Positions 23,885-32,515 of a stretch of DNA of 64,000 bases are shown here, piece by piece. This stretch comes from Streptomyces coeruleorubidus. Lineage in GTDB: Bacteria > Actinomycetota > Actinomycetes > Streptomycetales > Streptomycetaceae. Location: contig NZ_CP023694.1 of NCBI RefSeq assembly GCF_008705135.1, positions 8,035,001 to 8,099,000 of the forward strand, given 5' to 3'. Position 1 is the stretch's first letter; every line of letters begins with the position of its first letter. The position numbers and the translations under genes were made by a program. The notes under the pieces are model-generated. The model worked only from the letters and a program-made list of their open reading frames with translations, was not told the DNA's origin and did not search any database.

Positions 23885-24823
23885 TCAGTGACAGAGGTGC
23901 GCCTCGTGCTCCCGATGCCCGCTCGGCTCCAGCTGAAAGGTGCAGTGCTCCACGTCGAAGTGGCCGCCGAGACAGTCCTGGAGCTCGTGGAGCATCTTCT
24001 CGTGGCCTATCGCGCTCAGCACCTCCGAGCTGACGACCACGTGCGCCGACAGCACCGGCATGCCCGAGGTGATCGTCCAGGCGTGCAGGTCGTGGACGTC
24101 CTCCACCCCGTCGGTCGCCAGGATGTGGGCCCGCACCTCCGCCATGTCGACGCCCTTGGGCGCCGCCTCCAGCAGGACGTTCAGGGTCTCGCGCAGCAGC
24201 TTCACCGTGCGCGGCACGATCATCAGGGCGATGACCAGCGAGGCGATCGGGTCGGCGGCCTGCCAGCCGGTGAACATGATCACCAGGGCCGAGACGATCA
24301 CCGTGACCGAGCCCAGGGCGTCCGCCGCCACCTCCAGGAACGCGCCGCGCACGTTCAGGCTCTCCTTCTGGCCGCGCATCAGCAGCGCCAGCGACACCAT
24401 GTTCGCGACCAGGCCGATGGCACCGAACACGACAGCGAGGTGGCCCTCGGTGCCCGCCGGGGTGACGAAGCGCTGGACCGACTCGTACACGACGTACCCG
24501 CCGACCCCGAGCAGCAGCAGACAGTTGGCCAGGGCGGCGAGTATCTCGGCGCGGGCGTACCCGAAGGTCGCCTGGTCGCTGGGCGGGCGGTTCGCGAAGC
24601 GGATCGCCAGCAGCGCCATGCCCAGGCCCAGCGCGTCCGTCGCCATGTGCGCCGAGTCCGCGACGAGCGCGAGCGAGTCGGCGAGCACCCCTCCGACGAT
24701 CTGGACGACCACGATGCCGAGCGTGATCGCCAGCGCGACCCGCAGCCTGCCGCGGTACGCCGAGGTCGCCGTACCGCCGGCCGGCGCGCCGTGCGCGTGC
24801 CCGTGATCGTGCCCAGCCCCCAT
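23885..24823 (-). CDS. cation diffusion facilitator (CDF) transporter
   Basis: A 312-residue metal-efflux protein with six predicted membrane helices and a C-terminal cytoplasmic domain. The histidine-rich N-terminus (GHDHGHAHG) and metal-site motif DSAHMATDALGLGM near residue 56 identify a zinc/cobalt/cadmium-type CDF; a second site is in EVAADALGSV (~165). The C-terminal domain includes VEDVHDLHAW, conserved in the family. ATG 24823 has an ideal AGGAGG 7 nt upstream. It exports divalent metal from the cytoplasm by proton antiport. No link to neighbouring genes is apparent. Confidence 0.93.
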   Translation of the reverse strand: MGAGHDHGHAHGAPAGGTATSAYRGRLRVALAITLGIVVVQIVGGVLADSLALVADSAHMATDALGLGMALLAIRFANRPPSDQATFGYARAEILAALANCLLLLGVGGYVVYESVQRFVTPAGTEGHLAVVFGAIGLVANMVSLALLMRGQKESLNVRGAFLEVAADALGSVTVIVSALVIMFTGWQAADPIASLVIALMIVPRTVKLLRETLNVLLEAAPKGVDMAEVRAHILATDGVEDVHDLHAWTITSGMPVLSAHVVVSSEVLSAIGHEKMLHELQDCLGGHFDVEHCTFQLEPSGHREHEAHLCH

Positions 24824-24929
24824 GAAAGCCCCTCCTGTGTCCGTCCGAGTACCCGTCTGATCCCGCTCGGGCACCCAGTGAACTACGGGGAGGGGGTATG
24901 CGCAACGCGGCACTGAACACCGTTGTCAT

Positions 24930-24968
24930 GTGCCCTGACCTGCGGAAACGATGCGCAGGTCAGGGCAC
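24930..24968. terminator. hairpin terminator downstream of galE
   Basis: A perfect 15-bp stem, GTGCCCTGACCTGCG (24930-24944) with its complement at 24954-24968, around a 9-nt loop. It begins 23 bp past the galE stop and should end the leftward galE transcript before the cation-efflux gene. Confidence 0.88.
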
Positions 24969-24991
24969 CCTCAACCGGTCGGGAGCCGCGC

Positions 24992-25963
24992 TCACGAGCC
25001 GTGGTGCAGGAGCCAGCCCCGCCATGCCGACTCGGCCATCTCGCGCACCCCGCGCCGCGCGGTCCACCCGAGCTCCCCGGCCGCCCGGGCCGCCGAGGCG
25101 ACCGCCCGCGGGGCGTCCCCGGGGCGGCGTCCCTCGACGAGCGGTGACCGGCGGTCGCCGGTGACCTCGCCGATGACCGTGATGAGTTCGCGCACCGAGA
25201 CGCCCTCGCCCCGGCCGATGTTGACCGTCAGATCGCCCGTGACGTCCTCGCCGGCGAGCCGCCGCGCCGCCGCGAGATGCGCCTCGGCCAAGTCGGCGAC
25301 GTGAATGTAGTCACGGACACAGGTGCCGTCAGGGGTCGGATAGTCGTCACCGAAGATCCTGGGCGCCTCGTCGCGCGTCAGCCGGTCGAAGACCATCGGG
25401 ACGATGTTGAAGACACCCGTGTCGGCCAGTTCCGGCGCGGCCGCGCCCGCCACGTTGAAATAGCGCAGACATACGGTGGAGATCCCGTGCGCGTGGCCGG
25501 CCGCCCGCACCAGCCACTCCCCGGCGAGCTTGGTCTCGCCGTACGGGTTCACCGGCGCACAGGGTGTGTCCTCTGTGATGAGGTCCACCCCCGGGTCGCC
25601 GTACACCGCCGCCGACGACGAGAACACGAAGCGCTCGATCCCGGCTTCGGCGACCGCGTCCAGGAGGGTCGCCAGACCGCCCACGTTCTCCTGGTAGTAC
25701 CGCGTCGGCCGCGCGACCGACTCGGCGACCTGCTTGCGCGCCGCGAGATGCACCACACCCGTCACGCCGTGCTCGGCGAACACCCGCTTCAGCAGGTCAC
25801 CGTCGAGCGAGGAGCCCTCGACGAGCGGTACGTCCGCCGGGAGCCGCGCGGGCACTCCGAACGAGAGGTCGTCCAGGGCGAGGACGCGCTCCCCGGCCTC
25901 GTTCATGGCCCTGGCCACGTGGGCCCCGATGTAGCCGGCCCCGCCGGTGATCAGCCAAGTCAT
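24992..25963 (-). CDS. galE: UDP-glucose 4-epimerase
   Basis: A 323-residue extended short-chain dehydrogenase. The NAD-binding motif TGGAGYIGAHVARA is at residues 6-19, the catalytic serine lies in FSSSAAVYG (~122) and the tyrosine/lysine pair in NPYGETK (~147). The tail VREMAESAWRGWL is typical. It interconverts UDP-glucose and UDP-galactose. ATG 25963 follows AGGGTGG. It is divergent from the CDP-alcohol phosphotransferase operon, for which it may supply a nucleotide sugar (inference). Confidence 0.92.
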   Translation of the reverse strand: MTWLITGGAGYIGAHVARAMNEAGERVLALDDLSFGVPARLPADVPLVEGSSLDGDLLKRVFAEHGVTGVVHLAARKQVAESVARPTRYYQENVGGLATLLDAVAEAGIERFVFSSSAAVYGDPGVDLITEDTPCAPVNPYGETKLAGEWLVRAAGHAHGISTVCLRYFNVAGAAAPELADTGVFNIVPMVFDRLTRDEAPRIFGDDYPTPDGTCVRDYIHVADLAEAHLAAARRLAGEDVTGDLTVNIGRGEGVSVRELITVIGEVTGDRRSPLVEGRRPGDAPRAVASAARAAGELGWTARRGVREMAESAWRGWLLHHGS

Positions 25964-26241
25964 GGTCGTCCACCCTATGCGGCCAGGGCCGGACCCGGCG
26001 CGATGTCCCCGATGTCCGGTCTGGGGGGCGCGGTTTGTGGGGCGGGCCCCGGATCCACGATGATGATCGCGGCAAGGGCTTATGCGAACCACGTAGATCG
26101 ATCTGCCGAACAGGCGGTGAACGTGGCCCTCCCGGCATCCGATAGCCTCTGCCGACATGCCGGCCGGGAGCTTCCGGCGCGGGCGCCCCCACCATGTACA
26201 GCACTGGCGCGGACGCGTCGGTCCCCAGGGAGTGAATTCGG

Positions 26242-28047
26242 TTGTCGACCGCCATCCTCACCGGTCAGCCGGTCCCCGGATCGTCGATCGAGGGCGATCT
26301 GCGGTCCCTCGGCTTCGACGTGCGGGTGGCGGCCGACGCCGCCGAGGCCGAGACCCTGCTTGCCGGGGTGCCGGGCGAGGAGAGGGTCGCCCTGGTCGAC
26401 GCCCGATTCGTGGGGCATGTGCACGCGCTGCGCCTCGGTCTCACCGACCCCCGCTTCCCGCTCGCCGCGATCCCGGGCGCCGTCACCGCCCAGCCGGCCG
26501 GCCGCCAGGCCCTGACCCGGGCGATGGCCCGCGAGAACTCCGCGGGCGGCGGCACCACCCTCGTCGACAGCCTCGCCGACCGCATCCTCACCGCCCTCGA
26601 CGCCGACGGCGCCGACGTGCACCGCCCCGAACTGGGCAGCCTCGTCGCCACCGTCCCCGCCGACCCGCAGGCCCGCAACGAGGCACGGCAGGCGGTGGCG
26701 GACGTCGACGACGAGGCCGTACGCCTGAAGTCGGCAGTGAAGTCCCGCGACGGCTTCTTCACCACCTACTGCATCAGCCCGTACTCCCGCTACATCGCCC
26801 GCTGGTGCGCCCGCCGCGGCCTGACCCCCAACCAGGTCACCACCGCCTCACTCCTCACCGCCCTCATAGCGGCGGCCTGCGCGGCCACCGGCACCCGCGG
26901 GGGCTTCGTCGCGGCCGGCGTCCTGCTGATCGCGTCCTTCGTACTGGACTGCACCGACGGCCAGCTCGCCCGCTACTCCCTCCAGTACTCCACGCTCGGC
27001 GCCTGGCTCGACGCCACCTTCGACCGGGCCAAGGAGTACGCCTACTACGCCGGTCTCGCCCTCGGTGCCGCCCGCGGCGGAGACGACGTCTGGGCCCTCG
27101 CCCTCGGGGCCATGGTCCTCCAGACCTGCCGGCACGTCGTGGACTTCTCCTTCAACGAGGCCAACCACGACGCCACCGCCAACACCAGCCCCACCGCCGC
27201 CCTCTCCGACAAGCTCGACAGCGTCGGCTGGACGGTCTGGGTGCGCCGCATGATCGTCCTGCCCATCGGCGAGCGCTGGGCGATGATCGCGGTGCTCACG
27301 GCGGTCACCACTCCCCGCATCACCTTCTACGCGTTGCTCATCGGCTGCGCCTTCGCGGCGACGTACACCACGGCGGGCCGGGTGCTGCGCTCCCTGACCC
27401 GCAAGGCCCGGCGGACCGACCGGGCGGCCGGGGCGCTCGCCGACCTCGCGGACAGCGGACCGCTCGCCCAGGGCGTGGCGGAGGCCCTCAAGAAGCCCGC
27501 GCGCAGGCTGCCGGGCTTCGCGACCCCCGCCGTCGCCCTCCTCGGGGGTCTCGCCGTGGTCCTCACGGCCGCGCTGACCGGCTTCGGCGGACCCTGGACG
27601 ATCGTCGCCGCCCTCGCCTACGCCCTCACCTCCGGCCTGGCCGTCGCCCGCCCCCTCAAGGGCGCCCTCGACTGGCTGGTCCCCCCGTTCCTCCGCGCCG
27701 CCGAATACGGCACCGTCCTGGTCCTGGCGGCCCGGGCGGACGTGAACGGAGCCCTTCCTGCGGCTTTCGGGCTGGTGGGCGCGGTCGCCTACCATCACTA
27801 CGACACGGTGTACCGCATCCGCGGCAACGCCGGAGCGCCCCCGGCCTGGCTGGTGCGTTCCATCGGGGGGCACGAAGGACGGACGCTGCTCGTCACCGTC
27901 CTCGCCGCGCTGCTCACCGCCTCGCAGTTCACGGTCGCGCTCACGGCTCTCGCCGTGGCCGTGGCCCTGGTGGTGCTCGTCGAGAGCATCCGCTTCTGGG
28001 TGTCCGCAGGGGCGCCCGCCGTACACGATGAAGGAGAACCCGCATGA
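26242..28047 (+). CDS. CDP-alcohol phosphatidyltransferase-family protein with DUF5941-like C-terminus
   Basis: A 601-residue membrane protein. Residues 1-165 are an unassigned soluble domain. The full CDP-alcohol phosphotransferase motif follows: D236, D239, G240, A243, R244, G253, D257, D261 (D-x2-D-G-x2-A-R-x8-G-x3-D-x3-D). Several membrane helices follow, and a C-terminal ~180-residue region with further helices I remember as DUF5941. It should transfer a phospho-alcohol from a CDP donor to a hydroxyl acceptor in the membrane. TTG 26242 is the start, with GGGAG upstream. The stop overlaps the next ATG (ATGA). First gene of the operon to 33296. Confidence 0.88.
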   Translation: MSTAILTGQPVPGSSIEGDLRSLGFDVRVAADAAEAETLLAGVPGEERVALVDARFVGHVHALRLGLTDPRFPLAAIPGAVTAQPAGRQALTRAMARENSAGGGTTLVDSLADRILTALDADGADVHRPELGSLVATVPADPQARNEARQAVADVDDEAVRLKSAVKSRDGFFTTYCISPYSRYIARWCARRGLTPNQVTTASLLTALIAAACAATGTRGGFVAAGVLLIASFVLDCTDGQLARYSLQYSTLGAWLDATFDRAKEYAYYAGLALGAARGGDDVWALALGAMVLQTCRHVVDFSFNEANHDATANTSPTAALSDKLDSVGWTVWVRRMIVLPIGERWAMIAVLTAVTTPRITFYALLIGCAFAATYTTAGRVLRSLTRKARRTDRAAGALADLADSGPLAQGVAEALKKPARRLPGFATPAVALLGGLAVVLTAALTGFGGPWTIVAALAYALTSGLAVARPLKGALDWLVPPFLRAAEYGTVLVLAARADVNGALPAAFGLVGAVAYHHYDTVYRIRGNAGAPPAWLVRSIGGHEGRTLLVTVLAALLTASQFTVALTALAVAVALVVLVESIRFWVSAGAPAVHDEGEPA

Positions 28048-28796
28048 TCGGCCTCGTGCTGGCGGCCGGCGCCGGACGGCGTCTGCGCCCCTACACCGAC
28101 AGCCTTCCCAAGGCTCTGGTGCCGGTGGGGCCCGCGGGCATAGAGGGCGAACCCACGGTTCTCGACCTGACCCTCGCCAACTTCGCCGAGGTCGGCCTCA
28201 CGGAAGCCGCGATCATCGTCGGCTACCGCAAGGAGGCCGTGTACGCGCGCAAGGAGGCGCTGGAGGCGAAGTACGGCCTCAAGCTCACCCTCATCGACAA
28301 CGACAAGGCCGAGGAGTGGAACAACGCCTACTCCCTGTGGTGCGGGCGTGACGCCCTCAAGGACGGCGTGATCCTCGCCAACGGCGACACCGTCCACCCG
28401 GTCTCCGTCGAGGAGACGCTGCTCGCCGCCCGCGGCGACGGCAAGAAGATCATCCTCGCCCTGGACACCGTGAAGGACCTGGCCGACGAGGAGATGAAGG
28501 TCGTCGTCGACCCCGCCAAGGGCATGACGAAGATCACCAAGCTGATGGAACCCGCCGAGGCCACCGGCGAGTACATCGGCGTCACCCTCATCGAGGGCGA
28601 CGCGGCCGCCGAACTGGCCGACGCGCTGAAGACCGTGTGGGAGACCGACCCGCAGCAGTTCTACGAGCACGGCTACCAGGAGCTGGTGAACCGCGGCTTC
28701 CGTATCGACGTGGCGCCGATCGGCGACGTCAAGTGGGTGGAGATCGACAACCACGACGATCTCGCCCGTGGACGGGAGATCGCATGCCAGTACTGA
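28044..28796 (+). CDS. LicC-like NTP:phosphate nucleotidyltransferase
   Basis: A 250-residue single-domain nucleotidyltransferase. The N-terminal LVLAAGAGRRLRPYTDSLPKALVPVG is the NTP-binding signature with catalytic R and K. NDKAEEWNNAYSLWCGRDAL near residue 90, then LANGDTVH, resembles the LicC/phosphocholine cytidylyltransferase-type group rather than glucose-1-phosphate enzymes. It probably makes the CDP-alcohol used by the two flanking CDP-alcohol phosphotransferases. ATG 28044 overlaps the previous stop, with AAGGAG 7 nt upstream. The stop overlaps the next gene by 13 bp. Substrate inferred only. Confidence 0.85.
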   Translation: MIGLVLAAGAGRRLRPYTDSLPKALVPVGPAGIEGEPTVLDLTLANFAEVGLTEAAIIVGYRKEAVYARKEALEAKYGLKLTLIDNDKAEEWNNAYSLWCGRDALKDGVILANGDTVHPVSVEETLLAARGDGKKIILALDTVKDLADEEMKVVVDPAKGMTKITKLMEPAEATGEYIGVTLIEGDAAAELADALKTVWETDPQQFYEHGYQELVNRGFRIDVAPIGDVKWVEIDNHDDLARGREIACQY

Positions 28797-29845
28797 CCCG
28801 GCTCATCCCCTCGCCGCTGGTCGTGGACATCCGCCCGGGTGCCCTCGACGACCTGGCGTGCGTCCTCGCCGACGAGCGCATCTCGCACTCCGGCCGCCTC
28901 GCCGTCGCGGTGAGCGGCGGCTCCGGCGCCAAGCTGCGCGAGCGCATCTCGCCCGGCATGCCCGGCGCCACCTGGTACGAGGTCGGCGGCGGCACCCTCG
29001 ACGACGCGGTCCGGCTGGCGAGCGACATAAAGGCCGGCCACTACGACGCGGTCGTCGGCCTCGGCGGCGGCAAGATCATCGACTGCGCCAAGTTCGCCGC
29101 GGCCCGGGTCGGCCTGCCCCTGGTCGCCGTGCCCACGAACCTGGCGCACGACGGCCTGTGCTCGCCGGTCGCCACCCTCGACAACGACGCGGGCCGCGGC
29201 TCCTACGGCGTGCCGAACCCGATCGCGGTCGTCATCGACCTGGACGTCATCCGTGAGGCCCCGGTCCGTTTCGTCCGCGCCGGCATCGGCGACGCCGTCT
29301 CCAACATCTCGGCGATCGCCGACTGGGAGCTGGCCAACCGCGTCAAGGGCGAGCGGATCGACGGTCTCGCCGCGGCCATGGCCCGCCAGGCCGGCGAGGC
29401 CGTACTGCGGCACCCGGGCGGCATCGGGGACAACGACTTCCTCCAGGTGCTCGCCGAGGCGCTGGTCCTCAGCGGCATCGCCATGTCGGTGTCGGGCGAC
29501 TCGCGGCCGTCCTCCGGGGCGTGCCACGAGATCAACCACGCCTTCGACCTGCTCTACCCGAAGCGGGCCGCCGCCCACGGCGAGCAGTGCGGTCTCGGCG
29601 CGGCCTTCGCGATGTGGCTGCGCGGGGCGCACGACGAGTCGGCGTACATGGCCGAGGTGCTGCGCCGGCACGGGCTGCCCGTGCTGCCGGACGAGATCGG
29701 CTTCACGACGGACGAGTTCGTCAAGGCCGTCGCGTTCGCCCCGGAGACCCGGCCCGGCCGTTACACCATCCTCGAACACCTCGACCTGAACACCGAACAG
29801 ATCAAGGACACCTACGCCGACTATGTCAAGGCCATCGGTAGCTGA
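28784..29845 (+). CDS. sn-glycerol-1-phosphate dehydrogenase-family protein (AraM/EgsA-like)
   Basis: A 353-residue iron-containing-alcohol-dehydrogenase-fold protein of the glycerol-1-phosphate dehydrogenase group. Nucleotide-binding GLGGGKIIDCAKFAA lies near residue 89, followed by PTNLAHDGLCSP (~117). Metal-site elements are the aspartate in HDG (~123), the histidine in DSRPSSGACHEINHAFD (~247) and HGEQCGLG (~265). Related enzymes reduce dihydroxyacetone phosphate to sn-glycerol-1-phosphate, the archaeal lipid enantiomer, and B. subtilis AraM does this in a bacterium. GGGAG precedes ATG 28784. Its position among CDP-alcohol genes suggests it supplies the alcohol phosphate or a related polyol phosphate. 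Confidence 0.88.
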   Translation: MPVLTRLIPSPLVVDIRPGALDDLACVLADERISHSGRLAVAVSGGSGAKLRERISPGMPGATWYEVGGGTLDDAVRLASDIKAGHYDAVVGLGGGKIIDCAKFAAARVGLPLVAVPTNLAHDGLCSPVATLDNDAGRGSYGVPNPIAVVIDLDVIREAPVRFVRAGIGDAVSNISAIADWELANRVKGERIDGLAAAMARQAGEAVLRHPGGIGDNDFLQVLAEALVLSGIAMSVSGDSRPSSGACHEINHAFDLLYPKRAAAHGEQCGLGAAFAMWLRGAHDESAYMAEVLRRHGLPVLPDEIGFTTDEFVKAVAFAPETRPGRYTILEHLDLNTEQIKDTYADYVKAIGS

Positions 29846-30602
29846 ACTGCGTCCCGTCGTTCACCCCGCGGGGGTGAAGGACCGGCGCAGCGGTGAGCAC
29901 TGGATGGGACGCCTCTACATGCGTGAGGTGTCCCTGCGGGTCGACCGCTACCTGGTGAACACCCGGGTCACGCCCAACCAGCTCACGTACCTGATGACCG
30001 TCTTCGGTGTGCTCGCGGCCCCGGCACTTCTCGTGCCGGGGATCCCGGGCGCCGTGCTCGGCGTCGTCATGGTCCAGATGTACCTCCTGCTGGACTGTGT
30101 CGACGGCGAGATCGCGCGCTGGAAGAAGCAGTACTCGCTCAACGGCGTCTACCTGGACCGCGTCGGCGCCTACCTCACCGACGCCGCGGTGCTCGTCGGC
30201 TTCGGCCTGCGCGCCGCGGACCTGTGGGGCAGCGGCCGGATCGACTGGCTGTGGGCCTTCCTCGGCACCCTGGCCGCCCTCGGCGCCATCCTGATCAAGG
30301 CCGAGACCGACCTCGTCGGCGTCGCCCGCCACCAGGCCGGAAAGCCGCCGGTCCAGGAGGCCGCCGCCGAGATGCGCTCCTCCGGCATGGCGCTGGCCCG
30401 CAGGGCCGCCGCCGCGTTCAAGTTCCACCGCCTGATCCTCGGCATCGAGGCGTCCCTGCTGATCCTGGTCCTGGCGATCGTCGACCAGGCCCGCGGCGAC
30501 CTGTTCTTCTCCCGGCTCGGCGTCGCCGTGCTGGCCGGCATCGCGCTGGTCCAGACCCTGCTGCACCTGGTCTCCATCCTCGCTTCGAGCAGGCTGAAGT
30601 GA
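29823..30602 (+). CDS. CDP-alcohol phosphatidyltransferase-family protein, atypical motif
   Basis: A 259-residue membrane protein with about six helices. The family motif is present as D91, D94, G95, A98, R99, G108 and D112, but the fourth catalytic aspartate position is A116; the nearest acid is D120. In characterised members the missing aspartate is the proposed general base, so the activity may be altered or lost. The gene starts at ATG 29823, overlapping the dehydrogenase stop by 23 bp. Its own stop overlaps the GTG of the glycosyltransferase gene. The partner full-motif paralogue is the first gene of the operon. Confidence 0.86.
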   Translation: MSRPSVAELRPVVHPAGVKDRRSGEHWMGRLYMREVSLRVDRYLVNTRVTPNQLTYLMTVFGVLAAPALLVPGIPGAVLGVVMVQMYLLLDCVDGEIARWKKQYSLNGVYLDRVGAYLTDAAVLVGFGLRAADLWGSGRIDWLWAFLGTLAALGAILIKAETDLVGVARHQAGKPPVQEAAAEMRSSGMALARRAAAAFKFHRLILGIEASLLILVLAIVDQARGDLFFSRLGVAVLAGIALVQTLLHLVSILASSRLK

Positions 30603-31480
30603 GCGGCATGAAGGTCGGCGCCGTCATCATCACCATGGGCAACCGCCCCGACGAACTGCGCGCCCTGCTCGATTCCGTCGCCAAGCAGGACGGCGACCCG
30701 GTCGAGGTGGTCGTCGTCGGCAACGGCTCGCCCGTCCCGGACGTCCCCGAGGGCGTCCGCACGATCGAGCTGCCCGAGAACCTCGGCATACCCGGCGGCC
30801 GCAACGTCGGCATCGAGGCCTTCGGCCCGGCCGGCCGGGACGTCGACATCCTGCTGTTCCTCGACGACGACGGCCTGCTGGCCGGCCACGACACCGCCGA
30901 GCTGTGCCGGAAGGCCTTCGAAGCCGACCCGAAGCTCGGCATCGTGAGTTTCCGCATAGCCGACCCCGACACCGGGGTCACCCAGCGCCGCCACGTGCCC
31001 CGGCTGCGGGCCTCCGACCCGATGCGCTCCTCCCGGGTCACCACCTTCCTCGGCGGCGCCAACGCCGTTCGCACCCGGGTCTTCGCCGACGTCGGCGGAC
31101 TCCCGGACGAATTCTTCTACGCCCACGAGGAAACCGACCTGGCATGGCGGGCCCTCGACGCGGGCTGGATGATCGACTACCGGTCCGACATGGTGCTGTA
31201 CCACCCGACGACCGCTCCCTCGCGGCACGCGGTCTACCACCGCATGGTCGCCCGCAACCGCGTCTGGCTCGCCCGCCGCAACCTCCCCGCGCCCCTCGTC
31301 CCCGTCTACCTCGGCGTGTGGCTGCTGCTCACCCTCGTACGCCGTCCCTCCCGCTCCGCCCTGCGGGCCTGGTTCGGCGGATTCCGCGAGGGCTGGACCA
31401 CCCCGTGCGGACGCCGCCGCCCCATGAAGTGGCGTACGGTGTGGCGGCTGACCCGACTGGGCCGGCCCCCCGTCATCTGA
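30599..31480 (+). CDS. GT2-family glycosyltransferase
   Basis: A 293-residue inverting glycosyltransferase with a GT-A fold. VGAVIITMGNRPDELRALLDSV at the N-terminus, NLGIPGGRNVGI near residue 62, the metal-binding LLFLDDDG (~84) and the acidic HEETDLAWRALDAGW (~178) are all typical. A short hydrophobic stretch near residue 240 may anchor it to the membrane. It should add a sugar to the product of the upstream phosphotransferases. GTG 30599 overlaps the previous stop (GTGA); ATG 30608 is less likely. The ABC exporter follows after 105 bp. Confidence 0.9.
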   Translation: MSGMKVGAVIITMGNRPDELRALLDSVAKQDGDPVEVVVVGNGSPVPDVPEGVRTIELPENLGIPGGRNVGIEAFGPAGRDVDILLFLDDDGLLAGHDTAELCRKAFEADPKLGIVSFRIADPDTGVTQRRHVPRLRASDPMRSSRVTTFLGGANAVRTRVFADVGGLPDEFFYAHEETDLAWRALDAGWMIDYRSDMVLYHPTTAPSRHAVYHRMVARNRVWLARRNLPAPLVPVYLGVWLLLTLVRRPSRSALRAWFGGFREGWTTPCGRRRPMKWRTVWRLTRLGRPPVI

Positions 31481-31585
31481 CAAGCTCGTATCCGGAAGTA
31501 TCCGGGAGCCCTCGGGCCGTACCCTGGCCCCCGGCTCATACCGGCCCGGACAGGCCGCGCATCTCGAAGACGAAAGTTTCCACTA

Positions 31586-32515
31586 GTGAGTGAGACAACG
31601 CACGACGCCCCGGTCGCGGTGAGCGCGCCCGCGGCGCCCGACGAGGGCCTCACGGCGAGGGAGCTCGCCGCCAAGTACGGGCTGAGCGTGAGCGGCGCCC
31701 GGCCGTCCCTCATCGAGTACGTCCGTCAGCTCTGGGACCGGCGGCACTTCATCCTCGCCTTCTCCCGCGCGAAGCTGACGGCCCAGTACAGCCAGGCCAA
31801 GCTCGGCCAGCTGTGGCAGGTGGCCACACCGCTGCTGAACGCGGCCGTGTACTTCTTCATCTTCGGTCTGCTCCTGGAGGCCGACCGGGGCATGTCCCGC
31901 GAGGTGTACATCCCCTTCCTGGTCACGGGCGTCTTCGTGTTCACCTTCACGCAGAGCTCGGTGATGGCGGGCGTGCGCGCGATCTCCGGCAACCTCGGCC
32001 TGGTCCGCGCCCTGCACTTCCCGCGCGCCTCGCTGCCGATCTCCTTCGCGCTCCAGCAGCTCCAGCAGCTGCTGTTCTCGATGATCGTGCTGTTCGCCAT
32101 CGCGGTCGGCTTCGGCCACTACCCGGACCTGTCCTGGCTGCTGATCGTGCCGGTGCTCGCCCTCCAGTTCTGCTTCAACACCGGCCTCGCGCTCGTCATG
32201 GCCCGGGCGGGCTCCAAGACCCCCGACCTCGCGCAGCTGATGCCCTTCGTGATGCGGACATGGATGTACGCGTCCGGGGTGATGTTCTCCATCCCGATCT
32301 TTCTCGCGGACAAGCCGGACTGGATGGCGAACGTCCTCCAGTGGAACCCGGCCGCGATCTACATGGACCTGATGCGCTTCGCCCTCATCGACGAATACGA
32401 CTCGAAGTTCCTGCCCGACCACGTCTGGGCGGCCGCGGGCGGCTGGGCCGTGCTCTTCGCCCTGGGTGGCTTCGTGTACTTCTGGAAGGCGGAGGAGAGG
32501 TACGGCCGTGGCTGA
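31586..32515 (+). CDS. ABC-2 type exporter permease (TagG/Wzm-like)
   Basis: A 309-residue ABC-2 permease with a ~60-residue cytoplasmic N-terminus and six membrane helices. RDxxxAxxRAKLTAQYSQAKLGQLWQVATPLLNAAVYFF near residue 60 is typical of polysaccharide and teichoic-acid exporters, as is the late WNPAAIYMDLMR segment. It forms the channel for the ATPase encoded next. GTG 31586 is the start. The gene overlaps the ATPase gene by 8 bp. The likely cargo is the glycoconjugate made by the preceding genes. Confidence 0.9.
   Translation: MSETTHDAPVAVSAPAAPDEGLTARELAAKYGLSVSGARPSLIEYVRQLWDRRHFILAFSRAKLTAQYSQAKLGQLWQVATPLLNAAVYFFIFGLLLEADRGMSREVYIPFLVTGVFVFTFTQSSVMAGVRAISGNLGLVRALHFPRASLPISFALQQLQQLLFSMIVLFAIAVGFGHYPDLSWLLIVPVLALQFCFNTGLALVMARAGSKTPDLAQLMPFVMRTWMYASGVMFSIPIFLADKPDWMANVLQWNPAAIYMDLMRFALIDEYDSKFLPDHVWAAAGGWAVLFALGGFVYFWKAEERYGRG

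Noticed and set aside
28784..29845. 3-dehydroquinate synthase or ordinary glycerol dehydrogenase
   Set aside because: The DSRPSSGxxHExxH and HGEQ blocks fit the glycerol-1-phosphate dehydrogenase group better, and no shikimate genes are near.
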